Below, in pieces: positions 1 to 9,054 of a stretch of 64,000 nt of DNA (within the stretch, counting starts at the first letter, position 1; each line of letters opens with the position of its first letter). Where the stretch lies: positions 392,711 to 456,710 of the forward strand of contig NZ_JYLI01000001.1 in NCBI RefSeq assembly GCF_001439785.1, given 5' to 3'. Source of the stretch: Pseudomonas poae (lineage in GTDB: Bacteria > Pseudomonadota > Gammaproteobacteria > Pseudomonadales > Pseudomonadaceae). A program made the translations under genes and the position numbers. The notes beneath the pieces were generated by a model. That model was given only the letters and a program-made list of their open reading frames with translations. It was not told the DNA's origin and did no database searches.

Positions 1-631
1 TGAGCAGGCGTTCGATGTCGCTGGCCATGGTGTCGAACACTGCGGCCAGGCTGCCGATGTTGGAGCTGGGCGGGATGTGCGTGCGTTCAGACAGGTTGCC
101 CATGCCCAACTGCGCAGCGGTGTTTTTCAGACGTTCCAGATCACGCCAGTGCGGTCGCAGCCACACCAGCAGGCAGGCCAGCAGCGCGCCGCCCACCAGC
201 ACGTTTATCGACCAGTACAGCAGGTTGATGTCCAGCGGGTCGTCGGGGATGGTGACCTTGACCACGAACTGGTCGTTGATCGGTGAACTGATTTCCTCCA
301 GCCAACCCCATTCGCCCAGGCGGGCCACCGGTTTGCCTTGCTCCAGCAGCCGCTCTTCGGCCGGAGTGAAGCTGGCGTCCTTGCGCAGCAGCAGATGCAC
401 TTTCTGCGGAGCAAAGTCGCGATCCAGTTGTTCGGTCACCTGCGACCAGCGCTCCACGGGCGCACGCTGGTACTGCTTGACGATCAGCTTTTGCTGGCCG
501 CGCGACTGTTCGATGTTGTAGTCCAGGTAGCGATGCTCGAACAACAGCACCGTCAGCTTGGGAACCAGATAGATCGCCGCACTGTAGGTGACGATCGTGA
601 TGAGGTAGAGGCGCAGCAGAACACGAAACAT
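1..631 (-). CDS. rstB: RstB-like sensor histidine kinase, N-terminal part (cut by window edge)
   Basis: This is the 5' 210 codons of a membrane sensor kinase; the reading frame is open to the window edge, so the HisKA and ATPase domains lie outside. The start ATG is at 631, three bases after the stop of the response regulator gene, so the two are co-transcribed. An N-terminal membrane segment (about residues 5-30) is followed by a periplasmic region, a second membrane segment (about 150-170) ending in a WLRPHW motif, and a HAMP-like linker. The WLRPHWRDLERL stretch and the general layout match RstB of enterobacteria, which pairs with RstA. The signal sensed is unknown. The kinase assignment rests on this N-terminal part and on the adjacent regulator. 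Confidence 0.75.
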   Translation of the reverse strand, partial: MFRVLLRLYLITIVTYSAAIYLVPKLTVLLFEHRYLDYNIEQSRGQQKLIVKQYQRAPVERWSQVTEQLDRDFAPQKVHLLLRKDASFTPAEERLLEQGKPVARLGEWGWLEEISSPINDQFVVKVTIPDDPLDINLLYWSINVLVGGALLACLLVWLRPHWRDLERLKNTAAQLGMGNLSERTHIPPSSNIGSLAAVFDTMASDIERLL

Positions 632-634
632 AGA

Positions 635-1336
635 TCAGCATTCCCACTCGGAGCGACTGAACAGATAGCCCTTGCCCCACACGGTCTTGATCTTGCGAGC
701 TTCGCCGGCATGGTCGTCGAACTTGCGGCGCAGCTTGGAGATGGCCACGTCCACCGAGCGGTCGGTGCCGTTGAATTCGATGCCGCGCAGGCGCTGCAGG
801 ATCTGGTCGCGGCTGAGCACTTCGCCTGCATGGCGCGCCAGCACCACCAACAGGTTGTATTCGCCGCTGGACAGCTCCACAGGCTGTTGGCGCCAGCAAA
901 CGGTGCGTTCCGACAAGTCGATGCACAGGTTGCCCATGATGATCTGGTCGTTGGCCGCCTGGGGTTCGGATAAACTGCTGCGCCGCAACAGGGTGCGCAC
1001 CCGCGCCAGCAGCACGCGCGGTTCGCAGGGTTTGGTCACGTAGTCGTCGGCGCCCATCTCCAGACCCAGCACCTGGTCGTGGCTATCGTCGCGGGCGGTG
1101 AGCATCAGGATCGGCAGGCCGGCGGAGTCGGCGCGCAGCAGGCGGCACACTTGCAGGCCGTCGAGGCCGGGCAGCATGAGGTCGAGAATCACCAGGTCCG
1201 GCGGGTTCAGGCGCGCGCGTTCACGCACCTGGTCGCCCCGGCAGAGCACACTGACTTGATAGCCGTTGCGTTCCAGATAGCTGGCAATCAGCTCGGAGAG
1301 CGCGGCGTCGTCTTCCACCAGCAGGATGTTCGGCAT
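635..1336 (-). CDS. rstA: OmpR-family response regulator, RstA-like
   Basis: The protein has 233 residues: a receiver domain (about 1-120) with acidic pair E8/D9/D10, phospho-acceptor D52 in VILDLMLPG, T80 and K102, then a winged-helix DNA-binding domain (about 135-230) ending in RIKTVWGKGYLF-like sequence (here KIKTVWGKGYLF). The segments RGDQ, LRG and DRSVDVAISKLRRK closely resemble RstA of Escherichia coli. The ATG at 1336 is preferred over a TTG one codon upstream. It is followed at once by the RstB-like kinase and is divergent from an RND efflux operon, whose intergenic region contains two RstA-box-like sites, so control of that pump is likely. Membership of the OmpR family is certain; the orthology to RstA is probable. 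Confidence 0.85.
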   Translation of the reverse strand: MPNILLVEDDAALSELIASYLERNGYQVSVLCRGDQVRERARLNPPDLVILDLMLPGLDGLQVCRLLRADSAGLPILMLTARDDSHDQVLGLEMGADDYVTKPCEPRVLLARVRTLLRRSSLSEPQAANDQIIMGNLCIDLSERTVCWRQQPVELSSGEYNLLVVLARHAGEVLSRDQILQRLRGIEFNGTDRSVDVAISKLRRKFDDHAGEARKIKTVWGKGYLFSRSEWEC

Positions 1337-1412
1337 CAAGATGTTTCCAAATAGTACGACTTTGCAGGATTGTGCAAGGATATACGCCCTCGGCCCACAG
1401 TGGGCTGCACCT

Positions 1413-1447
1413 TACATTTCTTCACACACGACCTACACAGCTTTACA
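1413..1447 (+). promoter_or_regulatory. Two tandem candidate RstA boxes
   Basis: The sites TACATTTCTTCACA (1413-1426) and TACACAGCTTTACA (1434-1447) resemble the RstA box of E. coli, which I recall as TACATNTNGTTACA. They match at 10 and 9 of the 12 fixed positions. They lie in the same orientation with starts 21 bp apart, about two helical turns, as expected for dimers of an OmpR-type regulator. They sit between the rstA-like gene and the divergent RND operon, 54-88 bp upstream of the pump adaptor ATG. Function is inferred. Confidence 0.5.
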
Positions 1448-1500
1448 GCACCACGGCGCCGGTGACCTTAGGATGCGCCAGTCAATATTGGGATAAGAGC

Positions 1501-2643
1501 ATGTCGAAGAATCTGTTTGCGCCATTCTGCCTGTTGGCACTCACATTGGCGCTGAGCGCGTGTGACAAGTCCACGGCCAAGGCGCCGCAAATGCCTCTGG
1601 CCAAAGTGCGCATAGAAACCCTGCAGGCCAAACCGCTGTCCATCACCAACGAGTTGAGCGGGCGCATCGCCGCGCCGCGCATTGCCGAAGTGCGTGCTCG
1701 AGTGGCCGGTGTGGTGCTGCAGCGTGTGTTCAAGGAAGGCCATGACGTGAAACAGGGCGACGTGCTGTTTCGCATCGACCCCGCGCCGTTCAAGGCCGAC
1801 CTCGACAGCGCCCAGGCCAACCTGAGCAAGGCCGAGGCCAACGCCTTCCAGGCGCGTCTGCAAGCCCAGCGCTACAGCCAATTGGTGGAAGGCAACGCGA
1901 TCAGCGGCCAGGACTACGACAACGCCCGCGCCGCCGTACGCCAGACCACTGCCGAGGTCGCCGCGCAGAAAGCCGCCGTCGACCGCGCCCGTTTGAACCT
2001 GAGCTACGCCACCGTCACCGCGCCGATTTCCGGGCGCATCGGCCGTGCGCTGGTCACTGAAGGCGCGCTGGTCGGCCAGAACGAAGCCACGCCGCTGGCG
2101 ACCATCCAGCAACTGGACCCGATTCACGCCGACCTCACCCAGTCCACCCGCGAGCTCAACGACCTGCGCCGTGCCTTCCGTGCCGGCAGCCTCAAGCAGG
2201 TCGGTCAGGACCAGGCCAGGGCCACCTTGATCCTGGACGATGGCAGCCTGTACCCGCTGCCGGGCAAATTGCTGTTCGCCGATATCAGCGTCGATCCGGG
2301 TACCGGGCAGATCATCCTGCGCAGCGAGTTCCCCAACCCGGACCTTGACCTGTTGCCCGGCAGCTTTGTGCGGGTGCGCCTGGAACAGGCCTTCGACCGC
2401 CAGGGCATCAGCGTGCCGCAACGCGCCATTACTCGCGACAGTGCCGGTATCCCGATGGTGCTGCTGCTGGACGGCGAGCAGAAAGTCAGTCAGCAGCCGG
2501 TGGAACTGGGCTCGGTGATCGGTGATCGCTGGATCGTCAGCAGCGGCCTCAAGCCGGGCGACCGTATCGTCGTCGAAGGCCTGCAACACGCGCGTCCCGG
2601 TGAAACCGTTGAAGTGGACGCCAGCCCGCTCGTGAAGGAATAA
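1501..2643 (+). CDS. RND efflux periplasmic adaptor (membrane fusion protein), lipoprotein
   Basis: This 380-residue adaptor links an inner-membrane RND pump to an outer-membrane channel. It has a signal peptide ending in the lipobox LSAC with C21 as the lipidated residue, then the biotinyl-lipoyl-like half motif VLQRVFKEGHDVKQGD, a coiled-coil hairpin rich in Ala and Gln (about 95-165), and the usual beta-barrel and membrane-proximal domains. ATG 1501 is chosen because the lipoprotein signal starts there; an in-frame extension to 1372 would spoil it. It lies 6 bp before the pump gene. The sequence resembles MexC/EefA-type adaptors, but I do not assign a name. Substrates cannot be read from sequence. 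Confidence 0.9.
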   Translation: MSKNLFAPFCLLALTLALSACDKSTAKAPQMPLAKVRIETLQAKPLSITNELSGRIAAPRIAEVRARVAGVVLQRVFKEGHDVKQGDVLFRIDPAPFKADLDSAQANLSKAEANAFQARLQAQRYSQLVEGNAISGQDYDNARAAVRQTTAEVAAQKAAVDRARLNLSYATVTAPISGRIGRALVTEGALVGQNEATPLATIQQLDPIHADLTQSTRELNDLRRAFRAGSLKQVGQDQARATLILDDGSLYPLPGKLLFADISVDPGTGQIILRSEFPNPDLDLLPGSFVRVRLEQAFDRQGISVPQRAITRDSAGIPMVLLLDGEQKVSQQPVELGSVIGDRWIVSSGLKPGDRIVVEGLQHARPGETVEVDASPLVKE

Positions 2644-2649
2644 CCCGCC

Positions 2650-5600
2650 ATGCCGCAGTTCTTTATCGACCGCCCGGTGTTCGCCTGGGTGGTGGCCCTG
2701 TTTATCCTGCTGGCCGGTGCGCTGGCCATCCCGCAGTTGCCGGTGGCGCAGTACCCTGATGTCGCGCCGCCGAAAATCGAGATCTACGCGGTGTATCCGG
2801 GTGCCTCGGCGCAGACCCTGGACCAGAGCGTGGTCAGCCTGATCGAGCAGGAGCTCAACGGCACCGACCACCTGCTGTATTTCGAATCCCAGAGCAGCCT
2901 GGGTTCGGCCACCATTACCGCCACCTTTCAGCCGGGCACTAACCCGGAGATGGCTCAGGTGGATGTGCAGAACCGCCTCAAAGCGGTGGAGCCGCGCCTG
3001 CCCCAGGCCGTCACCCAGCAAGGCCTGCAGGTGCAGAAAGTCTCCGCCGGTTTCCTGCTGCTGGTGACCCTGACCTCCAATGACGGCAAGCTCGATGACA
3101 CCGCGCTCAGCGATTACCTGGCGCGCAACGTGATGAACGAGCTCAAGCGCCTGGACGGCGTGGGCAAGGCGCAGCTGTATGGCTCGGAACGCGCGATGCG
3201 TATCTGGATCGACCCGCAGAAACTGATCGGCTTCAACCTCACGCCGGCCGACGTCAACGCCGCGATTGCCGCGCAGAACGCCCAGGTTGCTCCTGGCAGC
3301 ATCGGCGACCTGCCGGGCACCAACACCCAGGAAATCACCGCAGCGATTCTGGTCAAGGGCCAGTTGTCGACACCGCAGGAATTCGCCGACATCGTACTCA
3401 AGGCCAACCCGGACGGCTCCACCGTGCGTGTCGGCGACGTGGCGCGGGTGGAAGTCGGCAGCCAGGAATATCAGTTCTCCACGCGTCTGAACGGCAAGCC
3501 GTCCACCGCCGTGAGCGTGCAACTGTCGCCGGGCGCCAACTCGCTGAACACCGCGACCCTGGTGCGCGCGAAGATGGACGAGCTGTCACGCTACTTCCCG
3601 GCCAATGTGGAATACAAGATCCCTTACGACACCTCGCCGTTCGTCAAGGTCTCGATCACCAAAGTGGTGTACACCCTGCTCGAAGCCATGGCCCTGGTGT
3701 TTGCGGTGATGTTTGTGTTCCTGCAGAACGTGCGCTACACGCTGATCCCCACCCTGGTGGTGCCGATTGCCTTGATGGGCACCTTCGCCACCATGCTGGT
3801 GCTCGGCTTCTCGATCAACGTGCTGACCATGTTCGGCATGGTGCTGGCGATTGGCATCCTGGTGGACGATGCGATTGTGGTGGTGGAGAACGTCGAGCGC
3901 ATCATGGTCACCGAAGGCCTGTCACCCAAGGACGCGACGAAAAAAGCCATGGGCCAGATCACCGGCGCCATCATTGGCATTACGCTGGTGCTGGTGGCGG
4001 TGTTCCTGCCGATGGCCTTCATGAAGGGCTCTGTGGGGGTGATTTACCAGCAGTTCTCGCTGTCGATGGCCACCTCGATTCTGTTCTCGGCGTTCCTGGC
4101 CCTGACCCTGACCCCGGCCCTCTGCGCCACCTTGCTCAAACCGATCGCCAAAGGCGAGCACCATGACAAGGGCGGTTTCTTCGGCTGGTTCAACAGGCGT
4201 TTTGAACAACTTACCGACCGCTACGAAGGCTGGGTGACCTATGCAATCAAGCGCAGCGGGCGGTACCTGCTGATCTACCTGGTGTTGCTGGTGGGCCTGG
4301 GCTGGATGTTCACGCGCCTGCCCTCCTCGTTCCTGCCGGTGGAAGACCAGGGCTACACCATCACCGATATCCAGCTGCCACCGGGCGCGAGCAAGAACCG
4401 CACCGAGCAGGTAGTCGCGCAGATCGAGGCGCATAACGCCACCGAGGCCGGAGTGGGCGATACCACCATGATCCTGGGTTTCAGCTTCTCCGGTTCAGGG
4501 CAGAACGCAGCGTTGGCGTTTACCACGCTCAAGGATTGGTCGGACCGTGGCGCCGACGCCTCCGCAGCGTCGATTGCCAACCGTGCCAACGCGGCTTTTG
4601 GCGGGCTCAAGGACGCCATTGCCTACGCCGTGCTGCCGCCGCCGGTTGACGGCCTGGGCACCTCCAGCGGCTTCGAGTTTCGTCTGCAGGACCGTGGCGG
4701 CGTCGGCCACGCAGCGTTGATGGCGGCCCGTACCGACTTGCTCAATGCGGCAGCAAAAAGCCCGATCCTGGCCAACGTGCGTGAAAGCGCCCTGGCCGAG
4801 GCGCCGCAGGTGCAGCTGGAAGTGGACCGCAAGCAGGCCAACGCGCTGGGGGTGTCGTTTGCCGATGTGGGCAATGTGTTGTCGTCGGCCATCGGCTCGG
4901 CCTACGTCAACGACTTCCCCAACCAGGGCCGCATGCAGCGGGTGGTGGTGCAGGCCGAAGGCGATCAGCGCAGCCAGGTGGCGGACTTGATGAAAATCAA
5001 CGTGCGCAACAAGGACGGAAAAATGGTGCCGTTGTCGGCGTTTGTCGAAGCCCGATGGACCCAGGGACCGGCGCAGTTGACCCGCTACAACGGCTACCCG
5101 GCTATCGCGATCACCGGCGAAGCCGCACCGGGGCACAGCACCGGCGAGGCGATGGCGGAGATCCAGCGCCTGGTCAGCCAGTTGCCCGCCGGCCTGGGCC
5201 AGGAATGGACCGGCCTGTCGTTGCAGGAGCGCTTGTCCGGCTCCCAGGCCCCCATCCTGCTGGGCCTTTCGCTGCTGATCGTGTTCCTGTGCCTGGCAGC
5301 CTTGTATGAAAGTTGGTCGATTCCCACATCGGTGCTGCTGGTGGTGCCGCTGGGCGTGCTCGGCGCGGTGCTGGCGGTGACCCTGCGCGGCATGCCCAAC
5401 GATGTGTTCTTCAAGGTTGGCCTGATCACCATCATCGGCCTGTCGGCAAAGAACGCGATTTTGATCATCGAGTTCGCCAAGGACCTGTATGACCAGGGCG
5501 AAGACCTGATCAGCGCCACCCTCAAGGCAGCGCGGCTGAGGTTGCGGCCGATCATCATGACTTCGCTGGCGTTCATCCTCGGCGTGGTGCCGCTTGCGAT

Positions 5601-5748
5601 TGCCTCCGGCGCCAGTTCGGCAAGCCAGCAAGCGATTGGTACCGGTGTGATCGGCGGGATGATCACGGCCACACTGGCGGTGGTGTTCGTGCCGGTGTTC
5701 TTTGTGGTGGTGATGAAGTTGGTGCGCAAACGGCACACGTCCGACTGA
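2650..5748 (+). CDS. RND multidrug efflux pump, HAE1 family, MexD/EefB-like
   Basis: The protein has 1032 residues, the usual size for an AcrB-type proton-drug antiporter. It starts MPQFFIDRPVFAWV, a typical first helix. It has the proton-relay residues D406/D407 in GILVDDAIVVVENVERI and K934 in LSAKNAI, followed by RLRPIIMTSLAFILGVVP. Twelve membrane helices and two large periplasmic loops fit the family. The N-terminal third is closer to MexD and EefB than to MexB or MexF. No outer-membrane channel gene follows, so the pump must borrow an OprM-type channel from elsewhere. It is probably regulated by the divergent RstA-like protein. Confidence 0.93.
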   Translation: MPQFFIDRPVFAWVVALFILLAGALAIPQLPVAQYPDVAPPKIEIYAVYPGASAQTLDQSVVSLIEQELNGTDHLLYFESQSSLGSATITATFQPGTNPEMAQVDVQNRLKAVEPRLPQAVTQQGLQVQKVSAGFLLLVTLTSNDGKLDDTALSDYLARNVMNELKRLDGVGKAQLYGSERAMRIWIDPQKLIGFNLTPADVNAAIAAQNAQVAPGSIGDLPGTNTQEITAAILVKGQLSTPQEFADIVLKANPDGSTVRVGDVARVEVGSQEYQFSTRLNGKPSTAVSVQLSPGANSLNTATLVRAKMDELSRYFPANVEYKIPYDTSPFVKVSITKVVYTLLEAMALVFAVMFVFLQNVRYTLIPTLVVPIALMGTFATMLVLGFSINVLTMFGMVLAIGILVDDAIVVVENVERIMVTEGLSPKDATKKAMGQITGAIIGITLVLVAVFLPMAFMKGSVGVIYQQFSLSMATSILFSAFLALTLTPALCATLLKPIAKGEHHDKGGFFGWFNRRFEQLTDRYEGWVTYAIKRSGRYLLIYLVLLVGLGWMFTRLPSSFLPVEDQGYTITDIQLPPGASKNRTEQVVAQIEAHNATEAGVGDTTMILGFSFSGSGQNAALAFTTLKDWSDRGADASAASIANRANAAFGGLKDAIAYAVLPPPVDGLGTSSGFEFRLQDRGGVGHAALMAARTDLLNAAAKSPILANVRESALAEAPQVQLEVDRKQANALGVSFADVGNVLSSAIGSAYVNDFPNQGRMQRVVVQAEGDQRSQVADLMKINVRNKDGKMVPLSAFVEARWTQGPAQLTRYNGYPAIAITGEAAPGHSTGEAMAEIQRLVSQLPAGLGQEWTGLSLQERLSGSQAPILLGLSLLIVFLCLAALYESWSIPTSVLLVVPLGVLGAVLAVTLRGMPNDVFFKVGLITIIGLSAKNAILIIEFAKDLYDQGEDLISATLKAARLRLRPIIMTSLAFILGVVPLAIASGASSASQQAIGTGVIGGMITATLAVVFVPVFFVVVMKLVRKRHTSD

Positions 5749-5836
5749 TCGACACCGCAGTGTTCACTTGTCAAGTTCATGATCAAGTGCAACCGAATAC
5801 GCTATGGTGCTCTCAACTACCCTGTTGTGAGCACCC

Positions 5837-6478
5837 ATGGCCTTCCTTGCCCGCACCCACCCTCGCCTCTCCAGCGCCGCCGTCCTGGGCATCGCCGTCG
5901 GCATCCTGGCCCCGGCCGATACGCTGATCAGCAAAATCCTGATCGGCTGGAACGCTGGGGTCTGGACCTATCTGCTGTTGATGCTGTGGCTGACCAGCCG
6001 CTCGCGCGCCGACGACGTAAAACGCATCGCCGAAATCGAAGATGAGAACGCCGGCCTGGTGCTGTTCATGGTGTGCATCGCGGCGATTGCCAGCCTTGCC
6101 ACCATTACCCTGAATCTGGTGGGCATCAAGGATCTGGACAGCACCGCACGCTTGCTGCATTACGGTTTTACCGGGATGACGGTGATCGGTTCGTGGCTAT
6201 TGATCGGGGTGATTTTCAGCGTGCATTACGCCCGCCTCTTTTACACCTGGGAGGGCGACGAGCCGGCGCTGCGCTTTGCCGAAGGGCTGCGTACGCCCAA
6301 TTACTGGGACTTCCTGTATTTTTCGTTCACCATCGGCGTGGCGGTGCAGACCTCCGATGTGGGCGTGGCCACGCGTAGCCTGCGCAAGGTGGTGCTGGGG
6401 CAATCGCTGATCGGCTTTCTGTTCAATACGGCGATTCTGGGTTTTTCGATCAATATTGCCGCAGGGTTGTTCGGTTAA
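5837..6478 (+). CDS. DUF1345 family integral membrane protein
   Basis: This 213-residue protein has about five hydrophobic segments and the typical DUF1345 features: a histidine-containing helix ([16 protein letters not shown]), the VHYARLFY stretch, and the [22 protein letters not shown] segment that marks the family. Its function is unknown; the helix pattern is sometimes compared with ion channels, but I see no proof here. It lies 88 bp after the RND pump gene with its own likely promoter, and it ends at a strong bidirectional terminator shared with the convergent autotransporter gene. Confidence 0.8.
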   Translation: MAFLARTHPRLSSAAVLGIAVGILAPADTLISKILIGWNAGVWTYLLLMLWLTSRSRADDVKRIAEIEDENAGLVLFMVCIAAIASLATITLNLVGIKDLDSTARLLHYGFTGMTVIGSWLLIGVIFSVHYARLFYTWEGDEPALRFAEGLRTPNYWDFLYFSFTIGVAVQTSDVGVATRSLRKVVLGQSLIGFLFNTAILGFSINIAAGLFG

Positions 6479-6480
6479 GA

Positions 6481-6516
6481 CGCAAAAAGGGGAAGCCTGA
6501 GCTTCCCCTTTTTGCG
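6481..6516. terminator. Bidirectional rho-independent terminator
   Basis: A perfect 16-bp inverted repeat (6481-6496 and 6501-6516) with a CTGA loop has five A on one side and five T on the other. It can therefore terminate the DUF1345 gene on the plus strand and the autotransporter gene on the minus strand. Confidence 0.9.
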
Positions 6517-6528
6517 TGCGTGAGTACC

Positions 6529-8802
6529 TTAGAAGGCGTACTGCAAACCTACCGTGGCGCCCCACGGCTGATCATAGGCCTTGCCTTTCATGTGCGTGGC
6601 TTCAGCATGCACGCTCAGGCTTGGCGACAAAGAAACTGCCATGCCGCCTGCGACCTCGTAACTGGCGCCCGACAGGTTGTTCTTAAAGGCCTGGTCGTTG
6701 ATGTAGACCTTGTTGTCCGGGCTGAAGTCACGTGCTACCGCCGCACGCAGGTAGGGCTGCAGAATGCCGCCGCTTTCGAGCTGGATGTTTTTACCGGCGG
6801 TCATGCCCACCTTGCCGATCGCCGAAGTGGCACGCTCGCTCTTGGCCTTCAGACCGTTGTCCATGGTGTAGTTCGAACCTCCAATGGCGGCAACGGACAA
6901 CTGGGCAAACGGCTCAAGATACACACCGTCGTCATCGAGCTTGATGTGTTTGCCGACTTCAACCGAGGCACTGACCGCATCCTGCGAGTATTTGCCTTTG
7001 GCGCGCTGGCCGTCACTCATGTTGACCTGGCTCTGGCCGTTGAGTCGGTTGACCTTGGCCGTCAGGTCCACATACACCCCGCTCTCGTCATCACGAAAAA
7101 TACCGTAAAGACCGGCGTAGTAGCTGTTGACCATGCCGCTGCTGCCGCGACTCAAGCCCAGGTTTGAGTTGCTGTAACCGCCCATCACACCCAATGTCCA
7201 CAGCTCATCCATCGCCCAGTCCGCACCCAGGCTCAGGCCCGCCTGATTCTGGGAGTAGCCGACGCCGTTGCTGTTGGCCGCCACGTCAATCTTGTTACCG
7301 TAACCGCGCATCCACAGGCCCTGGCTCTTGCCTTCGCCGAAGCGGACTTCACCCATGCGTGTACGCAGGATGCTCTCCTCGCCGCGCAGTACCACCGGCG
7401 CCGCGTTGGCGAGGGCCAACACTGCCTTGGCGCTGGTACTGGTGCCCCTCTTCTCGGGGTCCAGGAACCAGTCGGTGCCCTCCTGCTTAAGCCCGTATTC
7501 GTATGCACCGACATCGACGGTATCGCCCACCAGGCCAAACCTGGCACCACCGCTTTCGGTATGCACCACCTTGATCGCGTCGCCGGTGGCCAATTCCGAG
7601 CCGCTGGCGCCCACCAGCAGTTGGTGATTACCTTCGGCATTGCCGTTGACGTTCAACAGGTCGGTGTCGCCGGTGTTGAAGTTGGTGTGCATCTTGAAGG
7701 TGCCGTTACCGGTCAAGCTGTTGGTGTTCAACTGAACGTATTGCCCCGGGGCGCCAAACACCACATTACCGCCGCCCATTTTCAGCGCACCGACCTCGCT
7801 ATTACCCACCAGCACCCACTGGGCATTGCTGTTGACATCCAGTTGCTTGACGTTGAACAGCTGGCCGGTCAGCGACGCATTGTTGCTGAGTTGCACAGTG
7901 CCCGTGCTGCCTGCGCCAATGCGCACATCACCGAACAGGCTGCTGTTGTCGACGCTCATGTTTGCGGTGCCGTTATTCACTACCTGAAGCAGGTCACCAT
8001 TACCACTGAGCAGGTTCGAGCCGTTAAGCACTTGAATATCGGCATGGGTGCTATTGCCAACGGCCGGGTTCACCAGGATGGCGGCGCCGGTTTTACCCTG
8101 GACCACAGAGTTATCGAGTATCAAGGAGCCGGTGCGGGTCAGTGAGGCGTCGTTGAGCATGTTGATGCCATTGACGCCGCCAATGATACGGGTGTTGTTC
8201 CTTACCGTGGCTTCAGAGTTGAACAGCACCATGCCGACGCCCGTCGCGTGCACGGCTTCGACACGCGCATTGTCCAGGTTAACCACACCGTAGCCTGCGG
8301 ACGAAATACCACGAGTCACTCCAAAGACAGTGCTGTCTTTTATCGTTATCGATGAACCATCTGTTCCGCCTGAGGTTCGGTTGGAAGACACACCCCAGCC
8401 AGTGTAGTTTGTCACCGTACTGTTATTGATCACCAATAGACTGCTGTTACTGTTCACCATAATGGCTTGACTAGCCAAGGGGCGGCCAGTGACCTGCGAG
8501 CCATCAATCAGGACAGTCGATTGCAGGTTTGCAGTGATATCCTGTGTCGTGCTGCCTGCCTCTACAATCAGCCCTGCACCATTCATTACAATCTGATTGG
8601 TGGCAGCGCCATGGGCAGTCAAGCTCGAACCTGGACTCAGCACATAACTATCCAGCCGCGTACCGCTCGATATCGAAGTACCAGGGAGTGTGACTGCAAC
8701 TTGCGCGCGGGCATTGGGCGCAGCCATTAGCAATAAAGCAATGGCTGGGGCCGTCAACGCAATGCTCAAGGGTGTGCGTTCGAAGTTAAATACTGCCGAC
8801 AT
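6529..8802 (-). CDS. Autotransporter with pertactin-like passenger and C-terminal beta-barrel
   Basis: The 757-residue protein has a Sec signal peptide ending near APNARA-QV (about residue 33). A passenger of roughly 440 residues is rich in Asn, Ser, Thr and Gly, with short beta-helix rungs such as NNSTV and DNSSLFG. The C-terminal autotransporter barrel runs from about 474 to 757 and ends in aromatic GLQYAF, the usual C-terminal signal for outer-membrane assembly. This is type Va secretion; the passenger resembles pertactin-like beta-helices and shows no obvious protease or lipase motif, so adhesion or biofilm roles are possible but unproven. It is a single-gene unit facing the shared terminator. 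The 5' half has lower GC than its neighbours, which hints at transfer or rapid divergence of the passenger. Confidence 0.88.
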   Translation of the reverse strand: MSAVFNFERTPLSIALTAPAIALLLMAAPNARAQVAVTLPGTSISSGTRLDSYVLSPGSSLTAHGAATNQIVMNGAGLIVEAGSTTQDITANLQSTVLIDGSQVTGRPLASQAIMVNSNSSLLVINNSTVTNYTGWGVSSNRTSGGTDGSSITIKDSTVFGVTRGISSAGYGVVNLDNARVEAVHATGVGMVLFNSEATVRNNTRIIGGVNGINMLNDASLTRTGSLILDNSVVQGKTGAAILVNPAVGNSTHADIQVLNGSNLLSGNGDLLQVVNNGTANMSVDNSSLFGDVRIGAGSTGTVQLSNNASLTGQLFNVKQLDVNSNAQWVLVGNSEVGALKMGGGNVVFGAPGQYVQLNTNSLTGNGTFKMHTNFNTGDTDLLNVNGNAEGNHQLLVGASGSELATGDAIKVVHTESGGARFGLVGDTVDVGAYEYGLKQEGTDWFLDPEKRGTSTSAKAVLALANAAPVVLRGEESILRTRMGEVRFGEGKSQGLWMRGYGNKIDVAANSNGVGYSQNQAGLSLGADWAMDELWTLGVMGGYSNSNLGLSRGSSGMVNSYYAGLYGIFRDDESGVYVDLTAKVNRLNGQSQVNMSDGQRAKGKYSQDAVSASVEVGKHIKLDDDGVYLEPFAQLSVAAIGGSNYTMDNGLKAKSERATSAIGKVGMTAGKNIQLESGGILQPYLRAAVARDFSPDNKVYINDQAFKNNLSGASYEVAGGMAVSLSPSLSVHAEATHMKGKAYDQPWGATVGLQYAF

Positions 8803-9007
8803 ATAATGGACCTCTAGTTCCTGCGCGAAACGATAGGGCGGATTCTAAAATGCGTGAAACCCAACCCATCAAGCGGTGCAATAATTGAACAGCGCAAACC
8901 TAAAAGCTGTAGGATAGTTCCGAATAAACTACATCAATAGGCAACCTGTGACGTAGGGAGCAGCGTTCTCACCTAGCTGAGGCATCATCAACACTGCAAA
9001 TGGAACA

Positions 9008-9034
9008 ACCAAAGAAGGGGATGCCTTCTTTGGT
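9008..9034 (-). terminator. Stem-loop after the 706-residue protein gene
   Basis: An 11-bp perfect inverted repeat (9008-9018 and 9024-9034) with a 5-nt loop lies about 20 bp past the stop of the minus-strand gene ending at 9055. The T-run on that strand is short, so it is a probable rather than certain terminator. Confidence 0.6.
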
Positions 9035-9054
9035 GTTTTCATGGGCACTTAACC

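Noticed and set aside
1468..3522. A 684-codon open frame on the minus strand opposite the RND genes
   Set aside because: It is a high-GC shadow: His/Gln/Arg-rich, no domain, no ribosome site, and it lies antisense to two certain genes.
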